Below are positions 55,487 through 64,000 of a stretch of 64,000 nt of DNA, in pieces. A model generated the notes under the pieces. It was not told the origin of the DNA. It worked only from the letters and a program-made list of their open reading frames with translations, and did no database searches. The DNA is from Polaribacter butkevichii (lineage in GTDB: Bacteria > Bacteroidota > Bacteroidia > Flavobacteriales > Flavobacteriaceae). The position numbers and the translations under genes were made by a program. Location of the stretch: assembly GCF_038024105.1 (NCBI RefSeq), contig NZ_CP150661.1:1755001-1819000 (forward strand). Reading direction: 5' to 3'. Each line of letters begins with the position of its first letter. Position 1 is the stretch's first letter.

Positions 55487-55655
55487 TGCTATTTCCATTT
55501 TTAAAAAATTATCAATTTTACAGAAATTAAGAGATTTCTAAGAAGTAAGCTAGTAAGCTATAAAAATAAAGCAACCTTAAATGTTTTCTATAAATAGGAT
55601 AAAAAACAAGTTTTACTTTTCTACCTAAATGAAGTCGAATCATATAATTTTAAAC

Positions 55656-55688
55656 AAAAAAAAGCTCTGAATATAAATTCAGAGCTTT
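55656..55688 (-). terminator. rpsT terminator
   Basis: On the minus strand AAAGCTCTGAATT / ATTCAGAGCTTT is followed by eight T. Confidence 0.88.
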
Positions 55689-55709
55689 AAATTTTAAACT
55701 AATAAAATC

Positions 55710-55961
55710 TTACATTGCAGCAACGTGCTTTGTTAATTTAGATTTTAAATTAGCTGCTTTATTTTTATGTATAATGTTATTCTTAGCCAACTTGTCTAAC
55801 ATAGATATAACCTTACCTAATTTAGTTTCAGCATCAGCTTTATCTTCTACAGAACGTAAGTCTCTTACAGCATTACGAGTAGTTTTATGCTGATATTTGT
55901 TACGTAACCTTTTAGCTTCGTTACTTCTAATTCTCTTTAATGCTGACTGATGATTTGCCAT
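55710..55961 (-). CDS. rpsT: 30S ribosomal protein S20
   Basis: The 83-residue basic protein has the S20 start [22 protein letters not shown] and ends [24 protein letters not shown]. It binds 16S rRNA. It lies 37 bases downstream of tRNA-Glu on the same strand, so both are likely transcribed together. Confidence 0.96.
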   Translation of the reverse strand: MANHQSALKRIRSNEAKRLRNKYQHKTTRNAVRDLRSVEDKADAETKLGKVISMLDKLAKNNIIHKNKAANLKSKLTKHVAAM

Positions 55962-55998
55962 AATTCTTAACTTATTAGTTTTTTATATTAAAACTTTG

Positions 55999-56070
55999 TA
56001 GTCCGTACGGGAATCGAACCCGTGTTACATGGATGAAAACCATGCGTCCTAACCCCTAGACGAACGGACC
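55999..56070 (-). tRNA. tRNA-Glu (TTC anticodon)
   Basis: The 7-bp acceptor GGTCCGT / ACGGACT, D arm TCTAGGGGTTAGGA, anticodon stem-loop GCATGGTTTTCATCCATGT-type with TTC, and T arm CGGGTTCGATTCCCG fold into a full cloverleaf. The CCA is not encoded. Confidence 0.93.
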
Positions 56071-56099
56071 ATAACAATTAAAATTTATAATTGCGCGTG

Positions 56100-56129
56100 C
56101 AAATATACAATGTTTTTTAATTCTTGCAA
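56100..56129 (-). promoter_or_regulatory. tRNA-Glu promoter
   Basis: TTG (56127-56129), 19 bases, TATATTTG (56100-56107) on the minus strand. The ACATTGTATATTTGCA context is shared with the tRNA-Asp promoter. Confidence 0.72.
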
Positions 56130-56420
56130 GAAAACATTCTAAAACATCGCTATTTTATTTAATAAAAATAATAAAACAAAATATCCCATACACAAAAAAA
56201 ACACACAAAATACTCATTATCAGGTGGTAAGGTTGTTTTTAACTTAATTTTTTTTAAAAAAATAAATTGTTTTTTTTCTAAAAAATCACACATGAATATT
56301 AAGTTTAACCTAATAGATTAAGAAAGTCGTTTAAAATTAATCTTCATGTAAAAGAAAATTGTATTTAAAAAAAACAAAGAAAGTAAAACCTATAATTATT
56401 TAAAATAGATATATAAACAA

Positions 56421-56450
56421 AAAAAGCACCTCATAAATGAAGTGCTTTTC
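56421..56450 (-). terminator. tRNA-Asp terminator
   Basis: On the minus strand AAAGCACTTCAT / ATGAGGTGCTTT, then T7, right after the tRNA. Confidence 0.82.
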
Positions 56451-56451
56451 G

Positions 56452-56525
56452 CGGTCTGGACGGGACTCGAACCCGCGACCCCCTGCGTGACAGGCAGGTA
56501 TTCTAACCAGCTGAACTACCAGACC
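56452..56525 (-). tRNA. tRNA-Asp (GTC anticodon)
   Basis: Acceptor GGTCTGG / CCAGACC, anticodon stem CCTGC-CTGTCAC-GCAGG (anticodon GTC) and T arm GCGGGTTCGAGTCCCGT give a full cloverleaf with discriminator G. The CCA is not encoded. Confidence 0.93.
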
Positions 56526-56542
56526 GTTGCTTTTAGCGGTTG

Positions 56543-56550
56543 CAAATATA
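56543..56550 (-). promoter_or_regulatory. tRNA-Asp promoter -7 box
   Basis: TATATTTG on the minus strand, with TTG 19 bases upstream. Confidence 0.7.
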
Positions 56551-56589
56551 CAATGTATTTTTACATACACAACATAAAATAAGAAAAAA

Positions 56590-57510
56590 TTAATTATTTT
56601 TTTTTCTACTTATTAAATAAGCCGTTAAAATAGCATTATAGCCTGTATGAATATCTACCGGCACATAATCAATTTTATATTGTAAACATTTATTTTTCAA
56701 CTCATTAAAATAAGTATCAACTAATTCTTTATATTTTTCCCGAACGTTTTCGGCATACACGTTAATCTCCTCTCCTGTTTCAACATCCATAAACTTTTTA
56801 GGAACATTATCAAAATTGAAGTTGTATTCTGTTTCCCCATCATAGGTATGAAACAAAATAACTTCGTGTTTGTTATATTTAAGGTGTTTTAAAGCTTCAA
56901 AAAGAATCTCATTATCTTTATAGGGCTGAAACATATCTGTAAAAACAAAAATTAATGAGCGCCTGTGTATCTTCTCTGCTATTTCATGCAAATATTTATA
57001 AGTTTCCGTAGATGTGCTAGATTTAGAAACTAATAATTGCTCTAATTGATGTAATAACATTTTTCTATGGCGCTCACTTCCTTTTTCTGGCGCATAGTAC
57101 TCATAGGTATCAGCATAAATACTTAAACCAACAGCATCTCTTTGTCTTTTTAAAATTTCCATTAAAGACGCTGCTGCTATTGCAGAAAAACCAATTTTAT
57201 TTAAAGAGTCTACCGTTTGCTTTTTAACAATAGGATAATGCATAGATGCAGAATTATCTATAATGATATGACATCTTAAATTGGTTTCTTCTTCATACTT
57301 TTTGGTATATAACTTCTCTGTTTTAGCAAATAATTTCCAATCTATATGCCGTGTACTTTCTCCTTTATTGTATAATTTATGCTCAGAAAACTCTACAGAA
57401 AACCCATGAAACGGACTTTTATGAATTCCGGTTACAAAACCTTCTACCACTTGCTTTGCCAACAAGTCTAGATTTTTAATTTCTGACGACTTTACTTCGG
57501 ATAAATTCAT
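56590..57510 (-). CDS. DUF58 domain protein
   Basis: The 306-residue soluble protein has the DUF58 entry (VVEGFVTGIHKSPFHGFSVEFSEHKLY, then STRHIDWKLFAKTEKLYTKKYEEE). A von Willebrand A-like fold follows, with the metal site DNSASM. DUF58 proteins usually accompany a MoxR ATPase and membrane VWA proteins, but none of those lies in this part of the window. The role is unclear, possibly assembly or chaperone-like. There is no signal peptide. Confidence 0.9.
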   Translation of the reverse strand: MNLSEVKSSEIKNLDLLAKQVVEGFVTGIHKSPFHGFSVEFSEHKLYNKGESTRHIDWKLFAKTEKLYTKKYEEETNLRCHIIIDNSASMHYPIVKKQTVDSLNKIGFSAIAAASLMEILKRQRDAVGLSIYADTYEYYAPEKGSERHRKMLLHQLEQLLVSKSSTSTETYKYLHEIAEKIHRRSLIFVFTDMFQPYKDNEILFEALKHLKYNKHEVILFHTYDGETEYNFNFDNVPKKFMDVETGEEINVYAENVREKYKELVDTYFNELKNKCLQYKIDYVPVDIHTGYNAILTAYLISRKKNN

Positions 57511-57610
57511 ATTTGCTTTAATATTTTAAGCTCTTCTTAAATTATCTGTAATCGCTTTTACTAATCAAGAACAAATCTTCTAAATACAATAATTACGAAA
57601 CACCTAAAAT

Positions 57611-57645
57611 AAAAAAAGGTTTGACGTTAGCCAAACCTTTATCTT
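57611..57645 (-). terminator. trxA terminator
   Basis: On the minus strand AAAGGTTTG / CAAACCTTT with an 8-base loop, then T7. Confidence 0.87.
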
Positions 57646-57667
57646 ATTAAAAAATGAATACTACTAA

Positions 57668-57985
57668 TTATATAGCCGCATCAATTTTACCTGTATATAC
57701 ATTTTTAGGCGCAACACCTACTTGCTTATCTACAACCTCTCCGTTTTTAAAGATTAAAACAGTTGGTATGTTACGTACTCCATATTTTGCTGCAAATTCT
57801 TGGTTAGCATCAACATCAACTTTACCTACAATAGCTTTTCCTTCATACTCAGCATGAATTTCATCAACAATTGGTCCTACCATTCTACATGGTCCACACC
57901 AAGCTGCCCAAAAATCTACCAATACTGGTTTATCAGATTTTAATACTAATTCGTCAAAGTTTGCGTCTGTTATTTCTAATGCCAT
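57668..57985 (-). CDS. trxA: Thioredoxin
   Basis: The 105-residue cytosolic thioredoxin has the redox site AAWCGPCRMVGP (about residues 29-40), the cis-proline region RNIPTVLIFKNGE and the family length. It reduces protein disulfides. It is monocistronic. A TACTTTTG box (58023-58030, minus strand) is a possible promoter. Confidence 0.96.
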   Translation of the reverse strand: MALEITDANFDELVLKSDKPVLVDFWAAWCGPCRMVGPIVDEIHAEYEGKAIVGKVDVDANQEFAAKYGVRNIPTVLIFKNGEVVDKQVGVAPKNVYTGKIDAAI

Positions 57986-58202
57986 TTTTATATTTTTAAA
58001 TTGTTATTTCTGTTTTGAGTTACAAAAGTAATCATTTTATTTACTTTCTTGTTTTCAAAAAAATTACTTTTTCTTATTTGTCTATAAATAGTACTTATCT
58101 TAAAAATAAAAAATTCATTAAAAAGCGACTAATACATGCCTTTTTTTTAATGAATTCTTATTTTAATATTTTCTTTTTTAAAAGAAAAACAATTTTTTAT
58201 TT

Positions 58203-59159
58203 TTAAAATAATTCCGATGCGATTGCCTGTATATTATCACTCTTCCCCATAGAATAATAGTGTAAAACGGGCACTCCTGCTGCTAATAATTCTTTAGATT
58301 GTTGTATTGCAAACTCAATACCAACCTGTCTTACCGCTTTATTATCCTTACAACCATCTACAGCGTCTATTAAATCTTGTGGTAAATCTATTTTAAAAAC
58401 TTGTGGTAAAACTTGTAAATGCCTTTTAACCGCTAAAGGTTTAATACCCGGAATAATAGGAACATTAATCCCCATTTCTCTAGCTGCTTTTACAAACTCG
58501 AAATATTTGTTATTATCAAAAAACATTTGCGTTACCACATAATCTGCACCTGCATCTACTTTTTCTTTTAAACGTCTTAAATCTGACACTAAAGAAGGTG
58601 CTTCCATGTGCTTTTCTGGATACCCAGCAACACCAATACAAAAATCAGAATAATGTTCTACAAGCACATCATCATGTAAATATTGCCCTCTATTTAAGTT
58701 TGCAATTTGACCTACCAATTCTGTTGCAAAAGCATTTCCTCCTTTTACAGGTTTAAAATACGGCTCATCTTTCATAGAATCGCCACGCAACGCCATTACA
58801 TTATCCAATCCTAAATAATGACAATCTACCAAAACATACTCTGTTTCTTCTTTTGTAAAACCTCCACACAATAAATGCGGAATAGCATCTACCTGATACT
58901 TGTGCATAATAGAAGCACAAATACCCACAGTACCAGGACGCATTCTTGTAATTCTCTTATCTAAAAGTCCGTTTCCTTTGTCTAAATACACGTACTCTTC
59001 TCTCGACGTGGTTACGTCTATAAAAGGTGGTTTAAATTCCATTAAAGGATCTATATTGTTATATAAATCTTGAATATTTTTTCCTTTTTGTGGCGGAATT
59101 ACTTCAAAAGAAAATAACGTTTTTCCGTTTGCATTTTTAATGTGATCTGTAACTTTCAT
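58203..59159 (-). CDS. metF: Methylenetetrahydrofolate reductase
   Basis: MetF reduces 5,10-methylene-THF to 5-methyl-THF, the methyl donor for MetH. The 318-residue TIM barrel has FSFEVIPPQKG, DVTTSREE, HLLCGGFTKEE, MALRGD, CIGVAGYPEKH, KVDAGADYVVTQMFFDN and PIIPGIKPL. Length is typical of the FAD-dependent bacterial form. It closes the methionine block. The start is preceded by a CTGAAATAAATTCAG hairpin as at trpD, and by a 28-codon ORF. Confidence 0.96.
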   Translation of the reverse strand: MKVTDHIKNANGKTLFSFEVIPPQKGKNIQDLYNNIDPLMEFKPPFIDVTTSREEYVYLDKGNGLLDKRITRMRPGTVGICASIMHKYQVDAIPHLLCGGFTKEETEYVLVDCHYLGLDNVMALRGDSMKDEPYFKPVKGGNAFATELVGQIANLNRGQYLHDDVLVEHYSDFCIGVAGYPEKHMEAPSLVSDLRRLKEKVDAGADYVVTQMFFDNNKYFEFVKAAREMGINVPIIPGIKPLAVKRHLQVLPQVFKIDLPQDLIDAVDGCKDNKAVRQVGIEFAIQQSKELLAAGVPVLHYYSMGKSDNIQAIASELF

Positions 59160-59160
59160 T

Positions 59161-59181
59161 TATGCTGAATTTATTTCAGTA
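59161..59181. repeat. Family E hairpin at the metF start
   Basis: CTGAAATAAATTCAG then CATAAATG on the minus strand, identical to the copy before trpD. Confidence 0.7.
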
Positions 59182-59182
59182 T

Positions 59183-59269
59183 TTAATAGAAGTAAGCAAC
59201 AACTAATGCAGAAAACGATAACAATAAAAACTGTAGAAGGAATTTTAATTCTATTCTATATCTTTTCAT
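59183..59269 (-). CDS. Possible 28-residue membrane peptide upstream of metF
   Basis: An ATG frame encodes a basic start (MKRYRIELK) and one hydrophobic helix of about 18 residues, ending FY. It stops 23 bases before metF. It is only a candidate: the pattern fits a single-pass micropeptide, but short frames arise by chance. Confidence 0.3.
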   Translation of the reverse strand: MKRYRIELKFLLQFLLLSFSALVVAYFY

Positions 59270-59362
59270 TTCTTAAATTTTCCGCAAAAATGTACTTTCC
59301 TATTGTATTATTTATTGATTTAAATGTAACAAATTGTTAATTTAATGTTTTATTCATTTTTT

Positions 59363-59440
59363 GGGCGTTACCACAAGGGTCGCGCTTTACACTATATCTT
59401 TTTTTAAACAAAAAAAGGATGCCGTTTCAATCGCTAACGC
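59363..59440. repeat. Interspersed repeat family C, directly after the 78-aa gene
   Basis: Read on the minus strand it is GCGTTAGCGATTGAAACGG, CATCC, T-run, AAAAAAAGATATAGTGTAAAGCG, ... GGTAACGCCC. This is the same element as 14103-14177. Its first base is the last base of the neighbouring stop codon. Confidence 0.8.
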
Positions 59441-59676
59441 TACCTATTTAGTAGTTTTTTCACATCTTCAAAATCTTCTTTATACTCCCAATATATCCAT
59501 CTTCCATCTACATAATCCGTTAAGATATATTTTTCGCTTAAAGATTTAATTCGTGATGTTGCTATTAATTTCTTTCCAAATTTCTCCGCAACAACATGCG
59601 TCATTATCTCTTTGTTATTTTTATCATAACCATGAGAAATAACATAACTGCCTAAATGTAACTCTATAAAACTCAT
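59440..59676 (-). CDS. Hypothetical 78-residue protein in the methionine block
   Basis: The small soluble protein alternates beta-strand-like stretches (YVISHGYDKNNKEIMTHVV, KLIATSRIKSL) and ends EYKEDFEDVKKLLNR. I recognise no family. It starts 28 bases after the metH2 stop on the same strand, so it is likely co-transcribed with metH2. The stop codon touches repeat family C. Confidence 0.6.
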   Translation of the reverse strand: MSFIELHLGSYVISHGYDKNNKEIMTHVVAEKFGKKLIATSRIKSLSEKYILTDYVDGRWIYWEYKEDFEDVKKLLNR

Positions 59677-59704
59677 ACTTTATCTATTAAAAGAAGAACT
59701 AACT

Positions 59705-62380
59705 TTATTCTTCTGCTAAAATAGGGTGTAACCATTTTCTAGCCTTTTCTTTTGTAATTCCTTTTCTTGTAAAATAATCTGTTACCTGATCATCTGTAAT
59801 TTTACCCAAACCAAAATACTTAGATTCTTTATTGGCAAAATAATAACCAGAAACAGCAGCTCCAGGCCACATTGCCATACTTTCTGTTAAAGTAACACCA
59901 ATATTTTCTTCTACTTTTAACAGCTCCCAAATCGTTTCTTTTTCTAAATGATCTGGGCAAGCAGGATATCCTGGTGCAGGTCTAATTCCTTTATAACTTT
60001 CTTTTATTAAATCGTCATTTGTTAAACCTTCATCAATATCATATCCCCAATGTTTGGTTCTTACTTGCTTATGTAAATATTCTGCCATGGCTTCTGCAAA
60101 ACGATCTGCAATGGCTTGTGCCATAATTGCGTTATAATCGTCTTCTTTTGCTCTATAGCTTTCTGCTAATTCTTGTGCACCAAAAATACCCACACAAAAG
60201 GCCCCCATATAATCTGTTTTACCAGTTTCTTTTGGGGCAACAAAATCTGCCAAAGCATGATTTGGAATTCCTTCTCTTTTCTTTAATTGTTGACGTAAGG
60301 TTCTAAAGATTGCTATTTCCTCTCCTTTTTTCTGAATAGAAATATCATCGTCATTTATAGAATTTGCCTCAAACAATCCAAAAATTCCTTTAGGTTTTAA
60401 CAATTGTTTTGCTATGATTTCTTTAATCATTTCTTGGGCTTCGGTATACATAATGGTAGCCTGCTCTCCAACAACTTTATCTGTTAAAATATCTGGAAAT
60501 TTACCATGTAAATCCCAACTTCTAAAAAACGGACTCCAATCTATAAATGGCAATAATTCTTTTAAACTTAGTTGTTTTAAAACCTGAATCCCTAATTCTC
60601 TAGGTTTTACAATTTCTGAAGTTTCCCAATCAATTTTATATTTTCTCTTACGTGCTTCTGTTATAGAAATATAAGATTTTTCTTTACCTCGTTTTAAAAA
60701 CTTAGTTCTAAACTCATCATAATCTTTCTTTAACTTCGCAGTATATAAATGGCTCGATTTCTTATTTAACAAATCTCCCACTACCGTTACTGCTCTAGAA
60801 GCATCATTTACATGTACAACCGCATTGCTATATTGTGTATCAATCTTAACTGCCGTGTGTGCTTTAGAGGTTGTTGCACCTCCAATTAACAACGGTAAAA
60901 CAAAATTTTGACGTTGCATTTCTTTTGCTAAATACACCATTTCATCTAACGAAGGCGTAATTAAACCAGATAAACCAATAGCATCAACACGTTCGCTAAT
61001 GGCCATTTCTATAATTTTTTCTGGCGGAACCATTACTCCTAAATCTACAATTTCGTAGTTATTACACGCCAAAACAACACTTACAATATTTTTACCAATA
61101 TCATGCACATCACCTTTTACAGTGGCCATTAATATTTTACCAACCGGCTCTTGCTTGTCTCCTTTTTCTGCTTCTATAAACGGATTTAAATATCCTACTG
61201 CTTTTTTCATTACACGAGCAGATTTTACTACTTGTGGCAAAAACATTTTTCCTGCTCCAAATAAATCACCAACCACATTCATACCAATCATTAAATGCCC
61301 TTCTATAACATCAATTGGTTTTTCTGCTTCTTGTCTTGCGGTTTCTATATCTTCAATAATAAAAGCATCAATACCTTTTACTAAAGCATGTGTAATTCTA
61401 TCTTGTAAAGGGTTTTCTCTCCAAGATAAATCAACCGTTTTTTCTACTTTAGATCCTTTTACTGTTTCAGCAAAATCTAACAAACGCTCAGTAGCATCTT
61501 CTCTTCTATCAAGAATTACATCTTCTACACGTTCTAATAAATCTTTAGGAATGTTATCATACACTTCTAAAAGTGCAGGGTTTACAATACCTATATTCAT
61601 ACCCGCCTGAATAGCATAATACAAGAAAACAGAATGCATTGCTTCTCGTACTCCATCATTTCCTCTAAAAGAAAAAGACACGTTACTTACACCACCACTT
61701 ACACTTGCATTGGGTAAATTTTCTCTTACCCAACGTGTTGCTTCAATAAAATCGATGGCATTTCGTCTGTGTTCATCCATCCCTGTAGCAACCGGAAATA
61801 TATTTAAATCGAAAATAATATCTTCGCTAGGAAAACCTACTTCGTCTACTAAAATATCGTACGATTTTTTAGCAATTTCTATTCTACGTTCATAATTATC
61901 TGCCTGTCCTTCTGCATCAAAAGCCATTACAATTACGGCTGCTCCGTAACGTTTTATTTGTTTTGCCTCCCAAACAAATTTTTCTTTTCCTTCTTTAAGT
62001 GATATCGAATTTACAACACATTTACCTTGTACAACTTGCAAACCTGCTTCTATGATTTCCCATTTAGAACTATCAATCATAATTGGCACTCTACAAATAT
62101 CTGGTTCTGCTGCAATTAAGTTTAAAAAACGAACCATTGCCTCTTTTCCATCAATTAAACCGTCATCAAAATTGATGTCGATAATTTGCGCACCACCATC
62201 TACTTGGTGTCTTGCAATATCTAACGCTTCATCAAATTGTTCGTTTTTTATCAATCTTAAAAACTTACGAGAACCGGCTACATTTGTACGTTCTCCTACG
62301 TTTATAAAATTGCTACTTTCGTTTAGAATTAATGGTTCTAAACCAGACAATTTCATGTATTTTGTTTGTTTCACTTTCAT
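59705..62380 (-). CDS. metH: Methionine synthase, cobalamin part (MetH C-terminal portion)
   Basis: The 891-residue protein has the pterin-binding domain ([20 protein letters not shown], about 24-43, to about 290), cobalamin cap (about 320-410) and the B12-binding domain with [17 protein letters not shown] (about 415-430). The AdoMet activation domain (about 590-890) has [15 protein letters not shown]. The homocysteine-binding module is encoded separately at 62670, so MetH is split. The first four bases overlap the ABM gene (ATGA). It makes methionine from 5-methyl-THF and homocysteine with its partner. Confidence 0.96.
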   Translation of the reverse strand: MKVKQTKYMKLSGLEPLILNESSNFINVGERTNVAGSRKFLRLIKNEQFDEALDIARHQVDGGAQIIDINFDDGLIDGKEAMVRFLNLIAAEPDICRVPIMIDSSKWEIIEAGLQVVQGKCVVNSISLKEGKEKFVWEAKQIKRYGAAVIVMAFDAEGQADNYERRIEIAKKSYDILVDEVGFPSEDIIFDLNIFPVATGMDEHRRNAIDFIEATRWVRENLPNASVSGGVSNVSFSFRGNDGVREAMHSVFLYYAIQAGMNIGIVNPALLEVYDNIPKDLLERVEDVILDRREDATERLLDFAETVKGSKVEKTVDLSWRENPLQDRITHALVKGIDAFIIEDIETARQEAEKPIDVIEGHLMIGMNVVGDLFGAGKMFLPQVVKSARVMKKAVGYLNPFIEAEKGDKQEPVGKILMATVKGDVHDIGKNIVSVVLACNNYEIVDLGVMVPPEKIIEMAISERVDAIGLSGLITPSLDEMVYLAKEMQRQNFVLPLLIGGATTSKAHTAVKIDTQYSNAVVHVNDASRAVTVVGDLLNKKSSHLYTAKLKKDYDEFRTKFLKRGKEKSYISITEARKRKYKIDWETSEIVKPRELGIQVLKQLSLKELLPFIDWSPFFRSWDLHGKFPDILTDKVVGEQATIMYTEAQEMIKEIIAKQLLKPKGIFGLFEANSINDDDISIQKKGEEIAIFRTLRQQLKKREGIPNHALADFVAPKETGKTDYMGAFCVGIFGAQELAESYRAKEDDYNAIMAQAIADRFAEAMAEYLHKQVRTKHWGYDIDEGLTNDDLIKESYKGIRPAPGYPACPDHLEKETIWELLKVEENIGVTLTESMAMWPGAAVSGYYFANKESKYFGLGKITDDQVTDYFTRKGITKEKARKWLHPILAEE

Positions 62381-62658
62381 ATATAATGTTCTACTGTTGG
62401 AAAAGGTTTATAAAAATGATGTAATAACTCTTTCCATTTTTGATATTCGTTAGATTTTCTAAAACCGTCTTCGTGATCTTCAATTGTTTCCCAGTTTACG
62501 AGTAAGATAAATTTATTTTCTTGCTCAACACATTTTTTTAACTGATGAGAAACATATCCTTTCTGAGTACTAATAACCTTTTCCGCTTGCTTAAAAGCCG
62601 CTTCAAAGTCTTTAGACAATCCTTCTTTTATATTTAAAATTGCTACTTCTAGTACCAC
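62377..62658 (-). CDS. Antibiotic biosynthesis monooxygenase (ABM) domain protein
   Basis: The 93-residue protein fits the ABM/dimeric alpha-beta-barrel fold: [61 protein letters not shown] and an [12 protein letters not shown] end. It lies between the two metH genes, 11 bases after metH1, and overlaps metH2 by four bases, so it is translated with them. Whether it acts on the methionine pathway is unknown; heme or flavin-free oxygenation are family possibilities. Confidence 0.85.
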   Translation of the reverse strand: MVLEVAILNIKEGLSKDFEAAFKQAEKVISTQKGYVSHQLKKCVEQENKFILLVNWETIEDHEDGFRKSNEYQKWKELLHHFYKPFPTVEHYI

Positions 62659-62669
62659 TTTAATTTAAA

Positions 62670-63668
62670 TTACAAACCACCTACTACTCTAGGTTTATAT
62701 TTTGCTGCAATATTTGCAATCACTCTAATATGTTCTGGTGATGTACCACAACAACCACCAATAATATTAATTAAATCTTTCTTTAAATATTCTTCTATTT
62801 GTTCGCCCATTTCTTCTGGAGTTTCATCATATTCTCCAAAAGCATTTGGTAAACCAGCATTTGGATGTGCTGAAATAGCAAAATCTGTTTTATTTGCGAT
62901 TGCTTGTAAATGAGGTTGCAATAAATTGGCTCCTAAAGCACAATTAAATCCTACAGATAATAATGGAATATGAGAAACCGATATTAAAAATGCTTCGGCT
63001 GTTTGACCAGATAACGTTCTACCAGAAGCGTCTGTAATGGTACCACTCAGCATAATTGGAACCTCTATATTTCTTTCTTCTTTTACTTGTTCTATGGCAA
63101 ATAAAGCTGCTTTTGCATTTAATGTATCAAATACCGTTTCTACTAATAACAAATCTGCGCCACCATCTAACAAAGCTTCTGTTTGTTGTTTGTAAGCAAT
63201 TCTTAACTCATCAAAAGTAACCGCTCGGTAACCTGGGTCATTTACATCTGGAGACATACTAGCAGTTCTATTCGTTGGCCCAATAGAACCTGCTACAAAA
63301 CGTGGTTTGTGCGGCTCTTTTGCTGTAAATGCATCTGCTACTTCTTTAGCTATTTTTGCAGATTGATAATTTAATTCATATACCAAATCTTCCATTTGAT
63401 AATCTGCCATTGCTATGGTAGTACCAGAAAAAGTATTGGTTTCTACAATATCTGCACCAGCTTCAAAATACTTACCATGAATGGTTTTTATTGCTTCTGG
63501 TTGCGTAATAGACAGCAAGTCGTTATTACCTTGTAAAGGTGTTGGATAGTCTTTAAAGCGTTCTCCTCTAAAATCTTCTTCAGTAAATTTATAAGCTTGT
63601 AGCATGGTTCCCATGGCACCATCTAACACTAAAATTCGTTCTTGTAAAGCTTTGTATATATTTGACAT
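62670..63668 (-). CDS. metH: Methionine synthase, homocysteine-binding part (MetH N-terminal portion)
   Basis: The 332-residue homocysteine S-methyltransferase domain has [26 protein letters not shown], and the zinc cysteines in [10 protein letters not shown] and [11 protein letters not shown]. It activates homocysteine for the cobalamin part at 59705. The start codon sits in a hairpin at the end of the SAM riboswitch leader. It is the first gene of the methionine block. Confidence 0.95.
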   Translation of the reverse strand: MSNIYKALQERILVLDGAMGTMLQAYKFTEEDFRGERFKDYPTPLQGNNDLLSITQPEAIKTIHGKYFEAGADIVETNTFSGTTIAMADYQMEDLVYELNYQSAKIAKEVADAFTAKEPHKPRFVAGSIGPTNRTASMSPDVNDPGYRAVTFDELRIAYKQQTEALLDGGADLLLVETVFDTLNAKAALFAIEQVKEERNIEVPIMLSGTITDASGRTLSGQTAEAFLISVSHIPLLSVGFNCALGANLLQPHLQAIANKTDFAISAHPNAGLPNAFGEYDETPEEMGEQIEEYLKKDLINIIGGCCGTSPEHIRVIANIAAKYKPRVVGGL

Positions 63669-63694
63669 TTTTTGATATTTTTATCAATATGTCA
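63663..63694 (-). promoter_or_regulatory. Start-codon hairpin of metH1 (riboswitch expression platform)
   Basis: On the minus strand TGACAT-AT-TTGATA pairs with TATCAA-AAA-ATGTCA, where ATG is the metH1 start codon. No T run follows, so control at translation is more likely than termination. Confidence 0.65.
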
Positions 63695-63717
63695 TCAGGA
63701 AAGGTAATTTTTTCGCT

Positions 63718-63829
63718 GTTATCTGTCTTTTAATTTTTAAAAACTAAAAGTAGAATGTAGCACCTTTCTCAAGATATGAGAGGTTGCCAAGGCTTCAGCG
63801 GGTCTAATCCCTCTGCCTTTCGTGATAAC
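63718..63829 (-). promoter_or_regulatory. SAM-I (S-box) riboswitch upstream of metH1
   Basis: Minus-strand sequence shows the S-box hallmarks in order. P1 5' strand is GTTATC, then GAAAGGCAGAGGGATTAGACCC, GCTGAAGCCTTGGCAACC, CTCATATCTTGAG (P3), AAGGTGCTACATTC, a P4 stem CTTTTA..TTAAAAG, and P1 3' strand GATAAC. It binds S-adenosylmethionine. High SAM would be expected to lower metH expression. Confidence 0.92.
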
Positions 63830-63853
63830 GTATCAATAAGTTTATGAACTGAA

Positions 63854-63886
63854 CTGCAAATAAAAGGAATATTTTTTTATTTGCAG
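63854..63886 (-). terminator. Hairpin after the cysteine synthase gene
   Basis: A 12-bp stem CTGCAAATAAAA / TTTTATTTGCAG with a 9-base loop, 17 bases past the stop. It probably ends the upstream transcript before the riboswitch. Confidence 0.65.
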
Positions 63887-63902
63887 AATCTATTTGTAAA
63901 AT

Positions 63903-64000
63903 CTACTCTTTTTCGAATAAAGTTGATGATAAATAACGATCTCCTCTATCGCAAATAATTGCTACAACTACACCTTTATCTATTGAATTTGCTACTTTTA
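63903..64000 (-). CDS. Cysteine synthase, C-terminal end (partial)
   Basis: The last 32 codons are visible; the gene continues past the window. The reading VVVAIICDRGDRYLSS..LFEKE matches the conserved C-terminus of O-acetylserine sulfhydrylases (CysK/CysM: CDRGDRYLSTxLF). It would make cysteine from O-acetylserine and sulfide. CysK and CysM cannot be told apart here. Confidence 0.8.
   Translation of the reverse strand, partial: KVANSIDKGVVVAIICDRGDRYLSSTLFEKE

Larger units (their letters stand above)
56071..56451. other. Spacer between tRNA-Asp and tRNA-Glu
   Basis: Very AT-rich, no supported gene. It contains the tRNA-Glu promoter at its left end and the tRNA-Asp terminator at its right end. 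Confidence 0.6.

Noticed and set aside
61122..61610. 162-codon frame opposite metH2, and similar long antisense frames at 35163-35555 (opposite fhs) and 38409-38915 (opposite secDF)
   Set aside because: They are exact antisense shadows of well-conserved genes with low-complexity Ser/Ile/Lys composition and no recognisable domain.
62052..62453. 133-codon plus-strand frame across the metH2 / ABM junction
   Set aside because: It is antisense to two clearly conserved genes that overlap by ATGA, with no domain signal of its own.

Overview
The window looks like a chromosomal segment of a low-GC marine-type Flavobacteriaceae bacterium, close to Polaribacter or Tenacibaculum. This rests on protein character: SusC/SusD with FecR and an ECF sigma factor, BlaI/M56, a Hpt-Adk fusion, SecDF fusion and split MetH. 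It also rests on the Bacteroidetes promoter type (TTG, 18-20 bases, TAnnTTTG) in front of many genes, and on very AT-rich spacers. The genus is inference; the family-level call is well supported. No phage, insertion sequence, CRISPR array or rRNA is seen.

Layout. 1-7627: an amidohydrolase fragment, a FUSC membrane protein, a CDGSH iron-sulfur protein, a tandem FKBP lipoprotein and a tricorn-like S41 protease. 7715-15844: a complete trp operon on the minus strand (trpE-G-D-[58-aa ORF]-[four-helix-bundle gene]-C-F-B-A). It is preceded by a 16-residue leader peptide with three consecutive Trp codons and a terminator. Every gap in the operon holds a palindromic or repetitive element, and one element has become coding sequence inside trpF. 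16027-22368: a 3-hydroxyacyl-CoA dehydrogenase, then gatC-gatA-gatB::aspS. The last gene is an in-frame fusion of amidotransferase subunit GatB to aspartyl-tRNA synthetase. This operon has its own attenuator-like leader with a 15-residue peptide containing nine Asn codons.

22590-42112: a hydrolase-GDPD fusion beside a TonB receptor, gyrB, a DUF6588-like protein, mdh, recQ, fhs, a small exported protein beside secDF, hpt-adk and obg. 42324-51770: a sigma/FecR-controlled SusC/SusD uptake locus with a zinc metallopeptidase and a DUF4302 lipoprotein. 52095-54819: a BlaI/M56 sensor pair with three matching operators and an extra lipoprotein carrying a copy of the M56 C-terminal domain. 54986-57985: DUF456 protein, rpsT, tRNA-Glu, tRNA-Asp, DUF58 protein and thioredoxin. 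58203-64000: a methionine block (metF, a 78-aa unknown, metH2, ABM protein, metH1) under a SAM-I riboswitch, then the end of a cysteine synthase gene.

The most notable system is the gat operon. An Asn-codon leader peptide, mutually exclusive hairpins and a terminator precede genes for the whole tRNA-dependent asparagine pathway. The AspRS half has His at the position associated with non-discriminating enzymes. Together these suggest an asparagine-sensing attenuator controlling a covalently joined transamidosome. The trp leader in the same window has the same architecture, so ribosome-mediated attenuation seems a general strategy here.
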